Notes: a model not told the origin generated them from the sequence alone. Shown: positions 25,863-35,136, numbered from the stretch's first letter. The stretch: DNA of 64,000 bases from UBA4416 sp044238845 (GCA_044238845.1 JBIICN010000009.1:1-64000), one strand, 5' to 3'. Made by a program: numbers and translations.

Positions 25863-27260
25863 ATGGAATTCAGAATTGAAACAGACACAATGGGCGAGGT
25901 AAAAGTACCTGCGCACGTTTATTGGGGAGCACAAACAGAACGTTCTCGTAACAACTTTAAAATTGGTCCTGAGGCTAGTATGCCAAAGGAAATAATATAT
26001 GCTTTTGGATACCTTAAAAAAGCGGCTGCTTTAGCTAATTGCGAATTAGGCGTGTTATCAAAAGAAAAATGCGATTTAATTGCTAAAGCTTGCGATGAAA
26101 TTTTAGCTCATAAATTAGATGATCAGTTTCCATTAGTAATTTGGCAAACGGGTTCGGGTACGCAAAGTAACATGAATGCGAATGAGGTTATTGCTTACCG
26201 TGCGCATGTTATGAATGGTGGTAATTTAACAGACGAACCAAAAGTATTACATCCAAATGATGACGTAAACAAATCCCAATCGTCAAACGACACATACCCA
26301 ACGGCTATGCACATTGCGGCATATAAGCAAGTGGTAGAAATCACGATTCCAGGAATGGAAAAATTACGTGATTCTTTAGCTAAAAAAGTAAAAGAGTTTG
26401 AAGGCATTATTAAAACGGGCCGTACTCACTTTATGGATGCAACGCCATTATCGTTAGGACAAGAGTTTAGCGGATATGTGCAACAAATTAACATGAGCAT
26501 TCGTGCTTTAAAAAATGCTTTAGAAGCGGTTAAAGAATTAGCATTAGGTGGTACTGCGGTTGGAACAGGCTTAAACACACCAAAAGGGTACGATGTATTA
26601 GTCGCTAAAAAAATTGCTGAATTAACTGGGTTACCTTTTGTAACGGCAACTAACAAATTCGAAGCATTAGCAGCGCACGATGCGATGATTGAATTAAGTG
26701 GTGCTTTAAAGCGTAGTGCAGTCGCTTTATTTAAAATAGCAAACGATATCCGTATGTTGTCTTCTGGTCCACGTTGTGGAATAGGGGAGATTGTAATTCC
26801 TGATAATGAACCAGGTTCTTCTATCATGCCAGGAAAAGTAAATCCAACACAACCAGAAGCATTAACCATGGTTTGCGCTCAAGTAATTGGTAACGATGTA
26901 GCCGCTACTGTTGGTGGGTTAAATGGACATTTTGAATTAAATGTATTTAAACCTTTAATCGCAGCTAACGTTCTGCAATCTGCGCGTTTAATTGGTGATG
27001 CTTGTGTATCGTTTACAGAGAAATGTAGCGATGGTATTACAGCAAACTTACCAGAAATTAAAAAACATTTAGAGAATTCTTTAATGTTAGTAACAGCATT
27101 AAACACGCATATTGGTTACGAGAAAGCGGCTAAAATTGCGAAGACTGCTCACAAAGGAAACAAAACATTACGTGAAGCAGCAATAGAATTAGGCTATGTA
27201 ACTAACGAACAATTTGATCAGTGGGTTCGTCCTGAAGATATGATTGGAAGTTTGAAGTAA
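25863..27260 (+). CDS. fumC: Class II fumarate hydratase
   Basis: 465 residues, the standard length for the iron-independent FumC. It interconverts fumarate and malate in the citric acid cycle. The superfamily signature 'GSSIMPGKVNPTQPE' starts at about residue 318 and holds the catalytic serine loop. 'GSGTQSNMNANEVIAYRA', 'SQSSNDTYPTAMHI' and 'GRTHFMDATPLSLGQEF' supply the other active-site segments. It stands alone, followed by a dispersed palindromic repeat and a terminator. Confidence 0.97.
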   Translation: MEFRIETDTMGEVKVPAHVYWGAQTERSRNNFKIGPEASMPKEIIYAFGYLKKAAALANCELGVLSKEKCDLIAKACDEILAHKLDDQFPLVIWQTGSGTQSNMNANEVIAYRAHVMNGGNLTDEPKVLHPNDDVNKSQSSNDTYPTAMHIAAYKQVVEITIPGMEKLRDSLAKKVKEFEGIIKTGRTHFMDATPLSLGQEFSGYVQQINMSIRALKNALEAVKELALGGTAVGTGLNTPKGYDVLVAKKIAELTGLPFVTATNKFEALAAHDAMIELSGALKRSAVALFKIANDIRMLSSGPRCGIGEIVIPDNEPGSSIMPGKVNPTQPEALTMVCAQVIGNDVAATVGGLNGHFELNVFKPLIAANVLQSARLIGDACVSFTEKCSDGITANLPEIKKHLENSLMLVTALNTHIGYEKAAKIAKTAHKGNKTLREAAIELGYVTNEQFDQWVRPEDMIGSLK

Positions 27261-27266
27261 TAGTAT

Positions 27267-27343
27267 CGTCATCGCGAGGAACGAAGCGATCTCAAACACG
27301 GTTAATATTTGTGTGAGATTGCGTCACTACGTTCGCAATGACG
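27267..27343. repeat. REP-like palindromic element
   Basis: This is a 77-bp imperfect inverted repeat. The left arm begins CGTCATCGCGAGGAACGAAG and the right arm ends ACGTTCGCAATGACG, with GAGATTGCG / GCGATCTC inside. This 'cgtcattgcgaggaacgaagcaatctc' family is a common dispersed bacterial repeat. It lies in the gap between the fumC stop and its terminator. Confidence 0.75.
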
Positions 27344-27350
27344 AGAGAAC

Positions 27351-27383
27351 AAAAAACCCGTAGTGATGAGCTACGGGTTTTTT
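27351..27383. terminator. Bidirectional terminator between fumC and the ORF6N gene
   Basis: A 13-bp perfect stem (AAAAAACCCGTAG / CTACGGGTTTTTT, 7-nt loop) gives T-runs on both strands. It serves fumC on the plus strand and the convergent ORF6N gene on the minus strand, whose stop codon touches its right arm. Confidence 0.9.
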
Positions 27384-27942
27384 ATTTCTTCCCAATCTTA
27401 AAACCAATTTGTGTTCTTGGTTTGACCTCGCTTACTGAGCTTGTCGAAGTATCTTTTTTATCCAATAATTCATCAAAGTACTGAAATACGACTTCAATAT
27501 TTTTGGTATTGTTATCTGTTTTCTTTCGCAGTTCTTCAATAAGAAGCCGTAACTCTGTATTATCCGCTAGAGATTGTCTAATTTGTGTAAACACTCGCAT
27601 AATTTGTATATTAACTTGTATGGCTTTTGGGCTGTTTAAAACGCTTGAAAGCATTAATACGCCGTGTTCTGTAAAAACCATGGGAAGAAATTTACTATGT
27701 TCTCCTTTCTTTAAGGTGCCAATTTGGCTCCTTAGAGAATTATATTCTTCTCTTGTTAATTCAAACATAAAATCGGCAGGAAAACGTTCAATATTTCTAT
27801 TGACTTGTCTTTTCAGTTGTTTAGTTTCAACGCCATATAATTCTGCCAAATCGCTATCTAGCATTACTTTTTGATTACGTATAACATAAATTTTGTTCAT
27901 CAAAACCTCGTCAGGCAAGGTTTTTAAAGTAGCTTTCTCCAT
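27382..27942 (-). CDS. ORF6N-domain DNA-binding protein
   Basis: 186 residues. The N-terminal ORF6N domain reads 'IYVIRNQKVMLDSDLAELYG', then 'VETKQLKRQVNRNIERFP' and 'LPMVFTEHGVLMLSSVLNS'. ORF6N/KilA-N domains come from phage antirepressor and anti-termination proteins, and stand-alone copies are frequent in Bacteroidota chromosomes. The second half is a coiled coil with 'ELRLLIEELRKKTDNNTKNI'. The C-terminal tail 'DTSTSSVSEV' is encoded by a dispersed intergenic repeat (27434-27450), suggesting the repeat was captured into the reading frame. No phage genes flank it. Its role is unknown; DNA binding is inferred from the domain. Confidence 0.85.
   Translation of the reverse strand: MEKATLKTLPDEVLMNKIYVIRNQKVMLDSDLAELYGVETKQLKRQVNRNIERFPADFMFELTREEYNSLRSQIGTLKKGEHSKFLPMVFTEHGVLMLSSVLNSPKAIQVNIQIMRVFTQIRQSLADNTELRLLIEELRKKTDNNTKNIEVVFQYFDELLDKKDTSTSSVSEVKPRTQIGFKIGKK
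27434..27450. repeat. Dispersed 'ACTGAGCTTGTCGAAGT' repeat inside the ORF6N gene
   Basis: The plus strand reads ACTGAGCTTGTCGAAGT, related to the element at 21240-21266. Here it is in frame near the 3' end of the ORF6N gene and encodes 'TSTSSV'. This suggests extension of a protein C-terminus by a mobile short repeat. Confidence 0.6.
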
Positions 27943-28011
27943 AAAATAATTGTTTTCTAATGGTAAAAGTAAATTATTTTATAGCAGATGATGGCTATAA
28001 ATTGTAGCAAA

Positions 28012-28088
28012 ATTAAATTGGAGGTCGCAATTTGCGACCTCCAATTTAATAATCTTTGAGGTGCCAAATAAGTATCTCAAAGATTATT
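28012..28088 (-). terminator. Double hairpin after the SGNH hydrolase gene
   Basis: Two adjacent inverted repeats. One has 19-bp arms (28012-28030 and 28032-28050, core GGAGGTCGCAA / TTGCGACCTCC) around a single base. The other has 13-bp arms AATAATCTTTGAG (28048-28060) and CTCAAAGATTATT (28076-28088). The second overlaps the hydrolase stop codon. They probably terminate transcription on the minus strand, though the T-run is weak. The 19-bp palindrome is unusually long for this job. Confidence 0.55.
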
Positions 28089-29142
28089 ATTCCTTCACAA
28101 ACCTTATTTTTTTAGTTGAATCAAAAGAATACAGTTCAATAAAATAAACCCCACTTTTCAAAGATTCAACATTTATAATATCGCTTTTATCGCCTGATAA
28201 ACAAAGGTTTCCAAGCACGTCGTAAATTTTGAAAGAATAATTTGTATTCGTGTGTAATACGTTTTGAGCTGGATTTGGATATAATGTGATATTATTATTT
28301 GAAGAAACCTGATTCAAACTTGTTATACTGCAAGGGTTATATTTTCCAATGTTCCAAGTCAACAAACTATCATTTACCACATCGTGTGCTATTTGTTGTA
28401 AGAAGTTGACATTGGTGGAAGAAACACCTGCTGTGTAAGTATTACTTAATACACTCTTGTGAAATAAGGTTTCGTAAAACACGCAAGCTGTTAAATAAGA
28501 ACCTTCTATAGAAGGGTGACTTTGATCGGAACTATACAATTCTAAGGTTGGGTTTTGAGCAATGGATTTTCTCCAAGCTTCCCCTGCGGGAGCCATTGCG
28601 GATTGAGTGGTATCGGCGAACAATTTATAAGATGCTCTTAATCTGTTTTGCATGCCCAAATAAGTACAAATAGGAGGGTATGAACCACAATTAGAAGCGT
28701 CGCCATTCTTTCTTCCCCATGTTTCGTAAAACACCGTCTCAGAGCAAGGATTATTGTTTTTAATTAAGCTATCTAATTTAATGGCATAAGGCAATGTTTG
28801 AGCAGCTACTTGTCCCAGCGAAAATGAAGGCTCTTGACTTTGAGCTTGTAAAATTACAACATCCCACGTTTGAGCGTTTATTTTCGCACGACTAGTGGCA
28901 TTATTAAAATGATTATTAAATGTGTGTCCACCAGGACAATTACTATCAAACAAAAGCGTATCGCCATTTGCTAAAGCAATATCTTTAATCAATTGAGTTA
29001 AATTATTAACGTAAGTATAACTATTACCTAAAAACAACACTTTTAAGGTTTTGTGTTGTTGTGCAACAGAATGATTAATTAAGCTAAGAACAAATAGTAT
29101 AAAAGAAATCAAACGAATCATAAAATTATTTTTTACAAACAT
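28087..29142 (-). CDS. SGNH/DUF4886-like hydrolase with T9SS type A sorting domain
   Basis: 351 residues. The start used gives 'MFVKNNFMIRLISFILFVLS' as signal peptide; the internal Met8 is an equally good start. The catalytic region resembles SGNH-like esterases: 'VLFLGNSYTYVNN' (Ser in G-N-S), 'DSNCPGGHTF', 'VVILQAQSQEPS' and the late 'DQSHPSIEGSYL' with the Asp/His pair. The last 75 residues form a Por-type secretion tail: 'YPNPAQNVLHTN', 'FKIYDVLGNL' and 'LKSGVYFIELY'. It is therefore probably exported through the type IX system and anchored or released at the cell surface. The substrate is unknown; carbohydrate esters are typical. Confidence 0.83.
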   Translation of the reverse strand: MFVKNNFMIRLISFILFVLSLINHSVAQQHKTLKVLFLGNSYTYVNNLTQLIKDIALANGDTLLFDSNCPGGHTFNNHFNNATSRAKINAQTWDVVILQAQSQEPSFSLGQVAAQTLPYAIKLDSLIKNNNPCSETVFYETWGRKNGDASNCGSYPPICTYLGMQNRLRASYKLFADTTQSAMAPAGEAWRKSIAQNPTLELYSSDQSHPSIEGSYLTACVFYETLFHKSVLSNTYTAGVSSTNVNFLQQIAHDVVNDSLLTWNIGKYNPCSITSLNQVSSNNNITLYPNPAQNVLHTNTNYSFKIYDVLGNLCLSGDKSDIINVESLKSGVYFIELYSFDSTKKIRFVKE

Positions 29143-29377
29143 CCTAAAAAAAGTAATATCTATAACCTAGATAAAAAAGAATTATAGGATTTCAAAAAAG
29201 AAATCACGAGCCTCATGCACCGTGAATGCCTTTAAAATCAAATAATTTAGAAGATTTTATAATATAAATTAGTAACCCATGAATGTTTGTAGCATAATGT
29301 TTACTGAGTTAATTTTTTATTTGAAAGAGTAAATTATGACAAAATATATTGCTAAGTATATATTGGTGATTAAGTAA

Positions 29378-30016
29378 TTAAAAAACAAATCCTAATCCAA
29401 ATTCAACAATTCTAATGGCTGGTTTCAAATCGCCATTTGTTAGCTCACTATAATAAGTTCGTCTGTATGGTGAGACGTAAAAACGAAGAGCATTTCTATT
29501 AGTAATATTAATATCTAAACCAATAATAAATAAACCCGATGAAATTGGAGCAATTGTTTGTTTGTACCCAGCTAATATAGTGTAGTCAAAATCTTTTTTA
29601 TAGTTACGATAGTAAACATATTGAGGAAAATCAAAGAAAACTGATGAGAAATTTTCTGCAACGATACCATATTGGTAGCCAACACCAGCATTTATTTTTG
29701 CACCAACACTCCAACTATTTGTTCGGTAAAAAGGAATGTTTAGTCCACCGTGTATAATTGGGTTAAATCCATATACCCTTTTTTCTTGATATTTATAATT
29801 GGGTTCAGTAGTAACCTCTTTGTTATTAATTACTGTTAATGAGCTACTTGAAATATCAGAAACCCCCATTAATTTAAAAGATGAAAGAGAAATTGTAATA
29901 TCTCCATGAAGTCTAAACCTATCTACTTTTTTCTTTTTTAAACTATCTGATTGACCGTAAATCTGTTGAAATAATGACACAGACAACACAATAATTAATA
30001 TAATCTTTGTTTTCAT
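29378..30016 (-). CDS. Secreted, probably outer-membrane protein of unknown function
   Basis: 212 residues. It has a signal peptide (MKTKIILIIVLSVSLFQQIYG) followed by alternating polar/aromatic strands and a final '...EFGLGFVF' ending in Phe, as in small beta-barrel proteins. I do not recognise a named family. Its start overlaps the stop of the upstream lipoprotein gene by 4 bp (ATGA), so the two are translationally coupled and likely act together at the envelope. About 235 bp downstream, up to the next gene, appear empty. Confidence 0.65.
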   Translation of the reverse strand: MKTKIILIIVLSVSLFQQIYGQSDSLKKKKVDRFRLHGDITISLSSFKLMGVSDISSSSLTVINNKEVTTEPNYKYQEKRVYGFNPIIHGGLNIPFYRTNSWSVGAKINAGVGYQYGIVAENFSSVFFDFPQYVYYRNYKKDFDYTILAGYKQTIAPISSGLFIIGLDINITNRNALRFYVSPYRRTYYSELTNGDLKPAIRIVEFGLGFVF

Positions 30017-30987
30017 ATTTTAGCTTTCCAAATTAAACCATTATTACCACTAATAAAAAATGTATTTGAATTAAAAAAACGAACCCTGAAAAAAGTTTGT
30101 TCAAAACCATTTCTATCTTTATCAAAAACTTCATTCCACCGTTCGTCGTTTTTAATATCAATATTTGATGCAATAGTATGGTAACCAACGGCAATCATTA
30201 ATCCATTATACCCATCTATTGAGTAGTATTGATAAGTATGACCATAATAAGAACGATCAAATGCAGCAATATAATATGGGTTTCCAGAGCCTGATGAATT
30301 TGATATAAGGCCCTTTCCGCCCACAGCAGCACCTGACCCATTTTTGTAATAGATGTCTTTTGGGTTTTCCTCAGCAGTTGCTTTCGTGTTTAATCTTACT
30401 ATTTTATTTGAATCGGCTAGGTTTACACCACTAATTACATCATCTACATAGGATTTATCATCATTGATATAAGCAATATCTCCAAAAACTCTTAGTCCAA
30501 TTAAATGACCATCTAATGATAAGGTTTGAACTGTATTAAATGTGCTACCAGAATTATTACTCACTTTTATGTTGCCTATAAATGTTGTTTCTTTTGCTAC
30601 AACTATTTGTCCGTTTTGTGATATGGCAACATAATCTGCAGATACATTTGATGCCCACGTTTGACCACCATCGATGGTTTTATATAAATATCCCCCAGAG
30701 GTGCAAAATCCAACATTTTCATTAACAAATTCTATACTTTTCACAATGCCAGTAAAATTTAATTTTGACCAAGATTGGCCACCATCAGTAGTTTTATATA
30801 AGTTATTTCCAGCAGCGTAACCAACAGATAATGATGGAAACGAGAACGCTTTTACATCACCGCCATCATTTAGGGATATGTTTTCATATTCAATTACTGG
30901 AATAGTTTCAATGATTTTCTTTTTACAAGAACTTAGAAAAAAGCTAATTGCTAAAACAAAAATTAAAGTTTTGTTAATGGATTTCAT
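30013..30987 (-). CDS. Lipoprotein with Ycf48/BNR-like repeats
   Basis: 324 residues. The lipobox 'FFLSSC' (Cys about 20) is followed by Lys-rich residues. The mature protein has beta-propeller blades marked by 'LYKTTDGGQSWSKLNF' and 'LYKTIDGGQTWASNV', the Ycf48/BNR-type motif ('TxDGGxxW') seen in photosystem-assembly-like and sialidase-like propellers. Later blades are more diverged ('NGLIWKAKI' at the end). Catalytic sialidase residues are not apparent, so a binding or assembly role is more likely than an enzyme. It overlaps the next gene by 4 bp. Confidence 0.78.
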   Translation of the reverse strand: MKSINKTLIFVLAISFFLSSCKKKIIETIPVIEYENISLNDGGDVKAFSFPSLSVGYAAGNNLYKTTDGGQSWSKLNFTGIVKSIEFVNENVGFCTSGGYLYKTIDGGQTWASNVSADYVAISQNGQIVVAKETTFIGNIKVSNNSGSTFNTVQTLSLDGHLIGLRVFGDIAYINDDKSYVDDVISGVNLADSNKIVRLNTKATAEENPKDIYYKNGSGAAVGGKGLISNSSGSGNPYYIAAFDRSYYGHTYQYYSIDGYNGLMIAVGYHTIASNIDIKNDERWNEVFDKDRNGFEQTFFRVRFFNSNTFFISGNNGLIWKAKI

Positions 30988-31055
30988 TTGAAATTAGTTT
31001 TGTTTAATTGTTAAAACTAATAAATATTTTTAAGATTGTATATTTTCATTTAAAG

Positions 31056-31089
31056 TTTGCTTTATTGTTTATTTAATCAATTATCTTTG
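31056..31089 (+). promoter_or_regulatory. Bacteroidota-type promoter for mfd
   Basis: A TTTG element (31056-31059) and TATCTTTG (31082-31089) are spaced by 22 bp, close to the -33 TTTG / -7 TAnnTTTG pattern described for the Bacteroidota housekeeping sigma factor. The mfd ATG is only 8 bp after it, so the leader would be very short. Confidence 0.6.
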
Positions 31090-31096
31090 CAAAGCA

Positions 31097-34000
31097 ATGT
31101 GGTGGAACGGTAAGTTTTGGGGAGAATTAAAACAAAAGCAAGCAAACCTTCATACAAATGTATTTATTTCGGGTTTGCGAGGGAGTTCTTTTGCCTTTTT
31201 GGTAAATGATTTATTTCAAAACACCTCTTCTAATTTCTTTATTGTTTGCAACGACAAGGAAAAAGCGGCATACGTCTTAAATGATTTACAAGCGCTACTT
31301 CCCGAAAAACACATTCACTATTTTCCTGAGAGTTATAAAGTTCCTTATAAAGAAGAAAAAACAAGCAACGCATCTGTTCAAGAAAGAGCAGAAACATTAA
31401 GCCAATTAAGTAAAGAAAATTACTCTGGTATTGTGGTGACTTATGCGGCAGCTCTTGCCGAAAAAGTGGCTTCAAAAACAAGCTTAAGTAAAAATACGTT
31501 AGTTATTAAAAAAGGAGATAAACTCAGTATTGATTTTATACAAGAGTTTTTGTTGAGCTATGATTTTGAGTTATGTGATTTTGTTTCGGAACCTGGGCAA
31601 TATGCTATTCGTGGTGGAATAGTGGATGTGTATTCCTTTGCGCATGAATTACCGTATCGTATAGAGTTGTTTGGGAATGATGTAGATGCGATTAAAACCT
31701 TTGATCCAGCGTCTCAATTATCGAATCATAATTATGATTTTGTAACCATTATTCCAGATATACAATCCAATCAAGTGATTGAAGTTCGTCAATCTATTTT
31801 TGATTACATCACCGAAGATACTTTTTTATGTTTTGATGATGTGTTGTTTTCAAAAGACACGATTGATAAGTTATATGAGAAAACGGAGAAAGCTTTTTCT
31901 AATTTATCTGGTACCATTGAACATTTGCCTCCGCACGAATTATATATCAAAGGCGATGACTTTTTATCTTTCATTAAACCTTTTAAATTAATAGAGTACG
32001 GCGTTAATAAACATATTGCTTCGCAAGAAGTAGCGTTTAACCAAAGTATACAACCAACCTTTAGCAAAAACTTTGAGATGTTGATTAACGACCTCAAAGC
32101 CAATAAAGCCAAAGGATACAAGAATTATCTAACAACAGATAATAACAAACAAGCAGAGCGATTACACACCATCTTTAATGATTTATTATCGAAAGAACAT
32201 CGCACAGCAGACGGTTTAATTGAGCACGTGAATATTAATATTCATGAAGGCTTTATTGATCACGATTTAAAAGTTGCTTGTTATACCGATCATCAAATTT
32301 TTGAACGTTACCATCGTTTTCATTTAAAAGAAACTAAATATAAAACAGCTGAATCGTTAACGCTTAAAGAAATTTTATCACTTAATCCAGGAGACTTTGT
32401 CACGCATATTGACCATGGTATTGGGCGTTTTGGAGGCTTGGTAAAAATTAATGCGAACGGGAAAGAACAAGAAGCGGTGAAGTTGGTGTATAAAGATAAT
32501 GACTTCTTGTATGTGAGTATTCACAGTTTGCATCGCATTAGCAAGTACACAGGTAAAGAAGGAAATGTTCCACGTATTGATAAAATTGGTTCAACCACTT
32601 GGAGTACTTTAAAACAAAAAACAAAGAAAAACGTTAAGGAAGTTGCTTACGATTTAATTAAATTATATGCTAAACGTAAGGCGCAACCCGGACACCGTTA
32701 TCCTTTAGATAATTATTTACAACACGAATTAGAGGCATCGTTTATTTACGAAGACACACCTGATCAAATAAAAGTGACAGCAGATGTAAAACGTGATATG
32801 GAGAAGCCACATCCAATGGACCGTTTGGTTTGTGGAGATGTTGGTTTTGGTAAAACAGAAATAGCGATTCGCGCCGCCTTTAAAGCGGTGTGCGATAGTA
32901 AGCAGGTTGCTGTGTTGGTACCAACGACTATTTTGGCATATCAACATTATAAAACATTTAAAGAGCGTTTAAAAGACTTGCCTTGCAATATTAGCTACAT
33001 CAATCGTTTTCGAAGTGCTAAGGAAGTGAAAGAAGTGATTTCGAGTATTGGAGATGGAAAGATTGATATTTTAATTGGCACCCATAAAATTGTTGGGAAG
33101 GATGTGAAGTTTAAAGATTTGGGTTTATTGATTATTGACGAAGAACAAAAGTTTGGAGTTGGTATTAAAGATAAATTAAAAACATTTAAAACCACCGTTG
33201 ATACTTTAACACTCACAGCGACTCCAATTCCAAGAACACTTCAATTTAGTTTAATGGGAGCTCGTGATTTGTCGGTGATTTCAACACCTCCAGCCAATCG
33301 TTATCCAGTGCAAACGGAATTAATTTCCTTTAGTGAAGAAGCCATCAGAGATGCAATTTCGTATGAATTAAATCGTGGTGGACAAGTGTATTTCGTGCAT
33401 AATAAAGTTCAAAATATACAAGAAGTAGCGGGTATTATTCAGCGTTTAGTACCTGAAGCTCGTGTAACTTTTGGGCACGGACAAATGGATGGCGATAAAT
33501 TAGAAGAAACCATGTTAGCCTTTATTGAAGGCGAATACGATGTTTTAGTTGCGACAACCATTATTGAATCTGGTTTAGATATTAGTAATGCGAACACCAT
33601 TATTATTAATGATTCGCAAAATTTTGGATTGAGCGATTTGCATCAAATGCGAGGTCGAGTAGGGCGGAGTAACAAAAAGGCATTCTGTTATTTATTAACG
33701 CCTCCGTTTATTAATTTAACTTCCGAAGCTCGTAAACGCTTACAAGCTATTGTTGAGTTTAGTGATTTAGGAAGTGGTTTTCAAATTGCGATGCGTGATT
33801 TAGATATACGAGGAGCAGGAAATTTACTAGGTGGCGAACAAAGTGGTTTTATTAATGATATGGGTTTTGATACCTATATGAAAATATTAAACGAAGCCAT
33901 TGAAGAATTAAAACAAGAAGATTGGTATAAAGAGGTGGTGGAAGATGGAGAAGGTGCAAGTGCTGATAAATCTGTCTTCTCGCGTCAGTTTGTGAAGGAT

Positions 34001-34465
34001 ACAGTAGTTGATACTGATTTACAATTATTAATCCCAGATTCTTATGTCAGCAATCTCACAGAGCGTTTATTATTGTATAGAGAATTGGATAATATTAGTA
34101 AAGAGGATGAGTTAGCATTGTTTCAATCAAAATTACGAGATCGTTTTGGTCCTTTACCCATTGAAGTATCTGAATTAATTAACGTGGTGCGCATGCGCTG
34201 GGCAGCAATGAATTTAGGTTTTGAGAAAATTACCTTGAAGAATAATAAGATGTTATCTTATTTCTTAAGTAAGCAGGATAGCGATTATTATAATTCACCC
34301 ATGTTTAAGGCTGTATTGTCATACGCACAAAAAACACCAAAACAAACTGCTTTAAAAGAGCAGAATAATAAACTATGGTTAACTATCGAAAACATTAAAA
34401 GTGTGGATGAAGCTATTGTGGTATTAGAAAAAATTACCACTATGATAAAGCCTGTTGAGGCATAA
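31097..34465 (+). CDS. mfd: Transcription-repair coupling factor
   Basis: 1122 residues, the normal length for Mfd. It pushes stalled RNA polymerase off DNA lesions and recruits UvrA. The N-terminal UvrB-like region is followed by the RNA polymerase-interacting, CarD-like domain starting at 'GDFVTHIDHGIGRFGGLV' (about residue 433). The translocase comes next, with Walker A 'GDVGFGKTE' (about 580), 'DEEQKFGV' (about 680) and motif III 'TATPIPRTLQFSLMGARDLS'. The 'GRVGRSNKKAFCYLL' motif VI and C-terminal TRCF domain complete it. The gene stands alone and is followed by a small lipoprotein gene. Confidence 0.97.
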   Translation: MWWNGKFWGELKQKQANLHTNVFISGLRGSSFAFLVNDLFQNTSSNFFIVCNDKEKAAYVLNDLQALLPEKHIHYFPESYKVPYKEEKTSNASVQERAETLSQLSKENYSGIVVTYAAALAEKVASKTSLSKNTLVIKKGDKLSIDFIQEFLLSYDFELCDFVSEPGQYAIRGGIVDVYSFAHELPYRIELFGNDVDAIKTFDPASQLSNHNYDFVTIIPDIQSNQVIEVRQSIFDYITEDTFLCFDDVLFSKDTIDKLYEKTEKAFSNLSGTIEHLPPHELYIKGDDFLSFIKPFKLIEYGVNKHIASQEVAFNQSIQPTFSKNFEMLINDLKANKAKGYKNYLTTDNNKQAERLHTIFNDLLSKEHRTADGLIEHVNINIHEGFIDHDLKVACYTDHQIFERYHRFHLKETKYKTAESLTLKEILSLNPGDFVTHIDHGIGRFGGLVKINANGKEQEAVKLVYKDNDFLYVSIHSLHRISKYTGKEGNVPRIDKIGSTTWSTLKQKTKKNVKEVAYDLIKLYAKRKAQPGHRYPLDNYLQHELEASFIYEDTPDQIKVTADVKRDMEKPHPMDRLVCGDVGFGKTEIAIRAAFKAVCDSKQVAVLVPTTILAYQHYKTFKERLKDLPCNISYINRFRSAKEVKEVISSIGDGKIDILIGTHKIVGKDVKFKDLGLLIIDEEQKFGVGIKDKLKTFKTTVDTLTLTATPIPRTLQFSLMGARDLSVISTPPANRYPVQTELISFSEEAIRDAISYELNRGGQVYFVHNKVQNIQEVAGIIQRLVPEARVTFGHGQMDGDKLEETMLAFIEGEYDVLVATTIIESGLDISNANTIIINDSQNFGLSDLHQMRGRVGRSNKKAFCYLLTPPFINLTSEARKRLQAIVEFSDLGSGFQIAMRDLDIRGAGNLLGGEQSGFINDMGFDTYMKILNEAIEELKQEDWYKEVVEDGEGASADKSVFSRQFVKDTVVDTDLQLLIPDSYVSNLTERLLLYRELDNISKEDELALFQSKLRDRFGPLPIEVSELINVVRMRWAAMNLGFEKITLKNNKMLSYFLSKQDSDYYNSPMFKAVLSYAQKTPKQTALKEQNNKLWLTIENIKSVDEAIVVLEKITTMIKPVEA

Positions 34466-34625
34466 TCTATATTTTTAGGTTAACTATTGTTTATAGAAAC
34501 ATGTTATGAATTTTATTTCTAAGGTTTTTTACCACTTAAAATAGTTTCATTTTTATTAGCATTTTGTTATATATAATTGCATGTTTGTAATTACTTATTT
34601 ATTTTAAAACAACAGTATTATATTT

Positions 34626-35039
34626 ATGAAACACTTATCTTTTTTTTCTTTAGTAACAGTTACGTTAGGCATTACTTTATTATCAGCTTGCAAAAAAAAG
34701 GAAGATAAGGCTGTTACAGCAGAACCAATTCCTTCTTCTACTTGTTTTAACGCTCAATATAATGGTTTATATATTGGAAGTGGTATTTTAACATCTGGAC
34801 CATTTACATATGGTACTTTATCTTTATCAAAAACAAATTGCCAAGAGGTTAGCTTAAATTTAAGTGTTAATACAGGAGCTGGTATATCTACTCAAGCAAC
34901 TCAATTACACATTAATGCTGCTAATAATGATTATGAGGGTAAATTAAGCAATGGTAATAACGTTACTATTTCTTTGGGAGGTAAAAATATTTATATAAAT
35001 GCTGTTGGATCTTTTACGTTTAATGGCAATAAAAACTAG
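34626..35039 (+). CDS. Small lipoprotein of unknown function
   Basis: 137 residues. The signal peptide ends in the lipobox 'LLSAC' followed by 'KKKEDKA', typical of Bacteroidota envelope lipoproteins. The remaining 110 residues are rich in Thr, Asn and Ser, with a predicted beta-sandwich-like pattern ('YNGLYIGSGILTSGPFTYGT'). No family is recognised. It lies 160 bp after mfd and convergent with the T9SS protein gene, separated by a terminator. Confidence 0.7.
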   Translation: MKHLSFFSLVTVTLGITLLSACKKKEDKAVTAEPIPSSTCFNAQYNGLYIGSGILTSGPFTYGTLSLSKTNCQEVSLNLSVNTGAGISTQATQLHINAANNDYEGKLSNGNNVTISLGGKNIYINAVGSFTFNGNKN

Positions 35040-35104
35040 ATAATTCCATAATAATAATTAACTCAATAACTTTTTATTTTTCGGAATTGATATTTATGGC
35101 ATAA

Positions 35105-35136
35105 AAAAAACCCGCTTCAATTTTGAAGCGGGTTTT
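35105..35136. terminator. Bidirectional terminator between the lipoprotein and T9SS genes
   Basis: The perfect stem AAACCCGCTTC / GAAGCGGGTTT with a 6-nt AAT/TTT loop is flanked by A-run and T-run. It can terminate both convergent genes. Confidence 0.88.

Noticed and set aside
27382..27942. Prophage remnant suggested by the ORF6N domain
   Set aside because: No integrase, structural or lysis genes nearby; stand-alone ORF6N genes are common in Bacteroidota.
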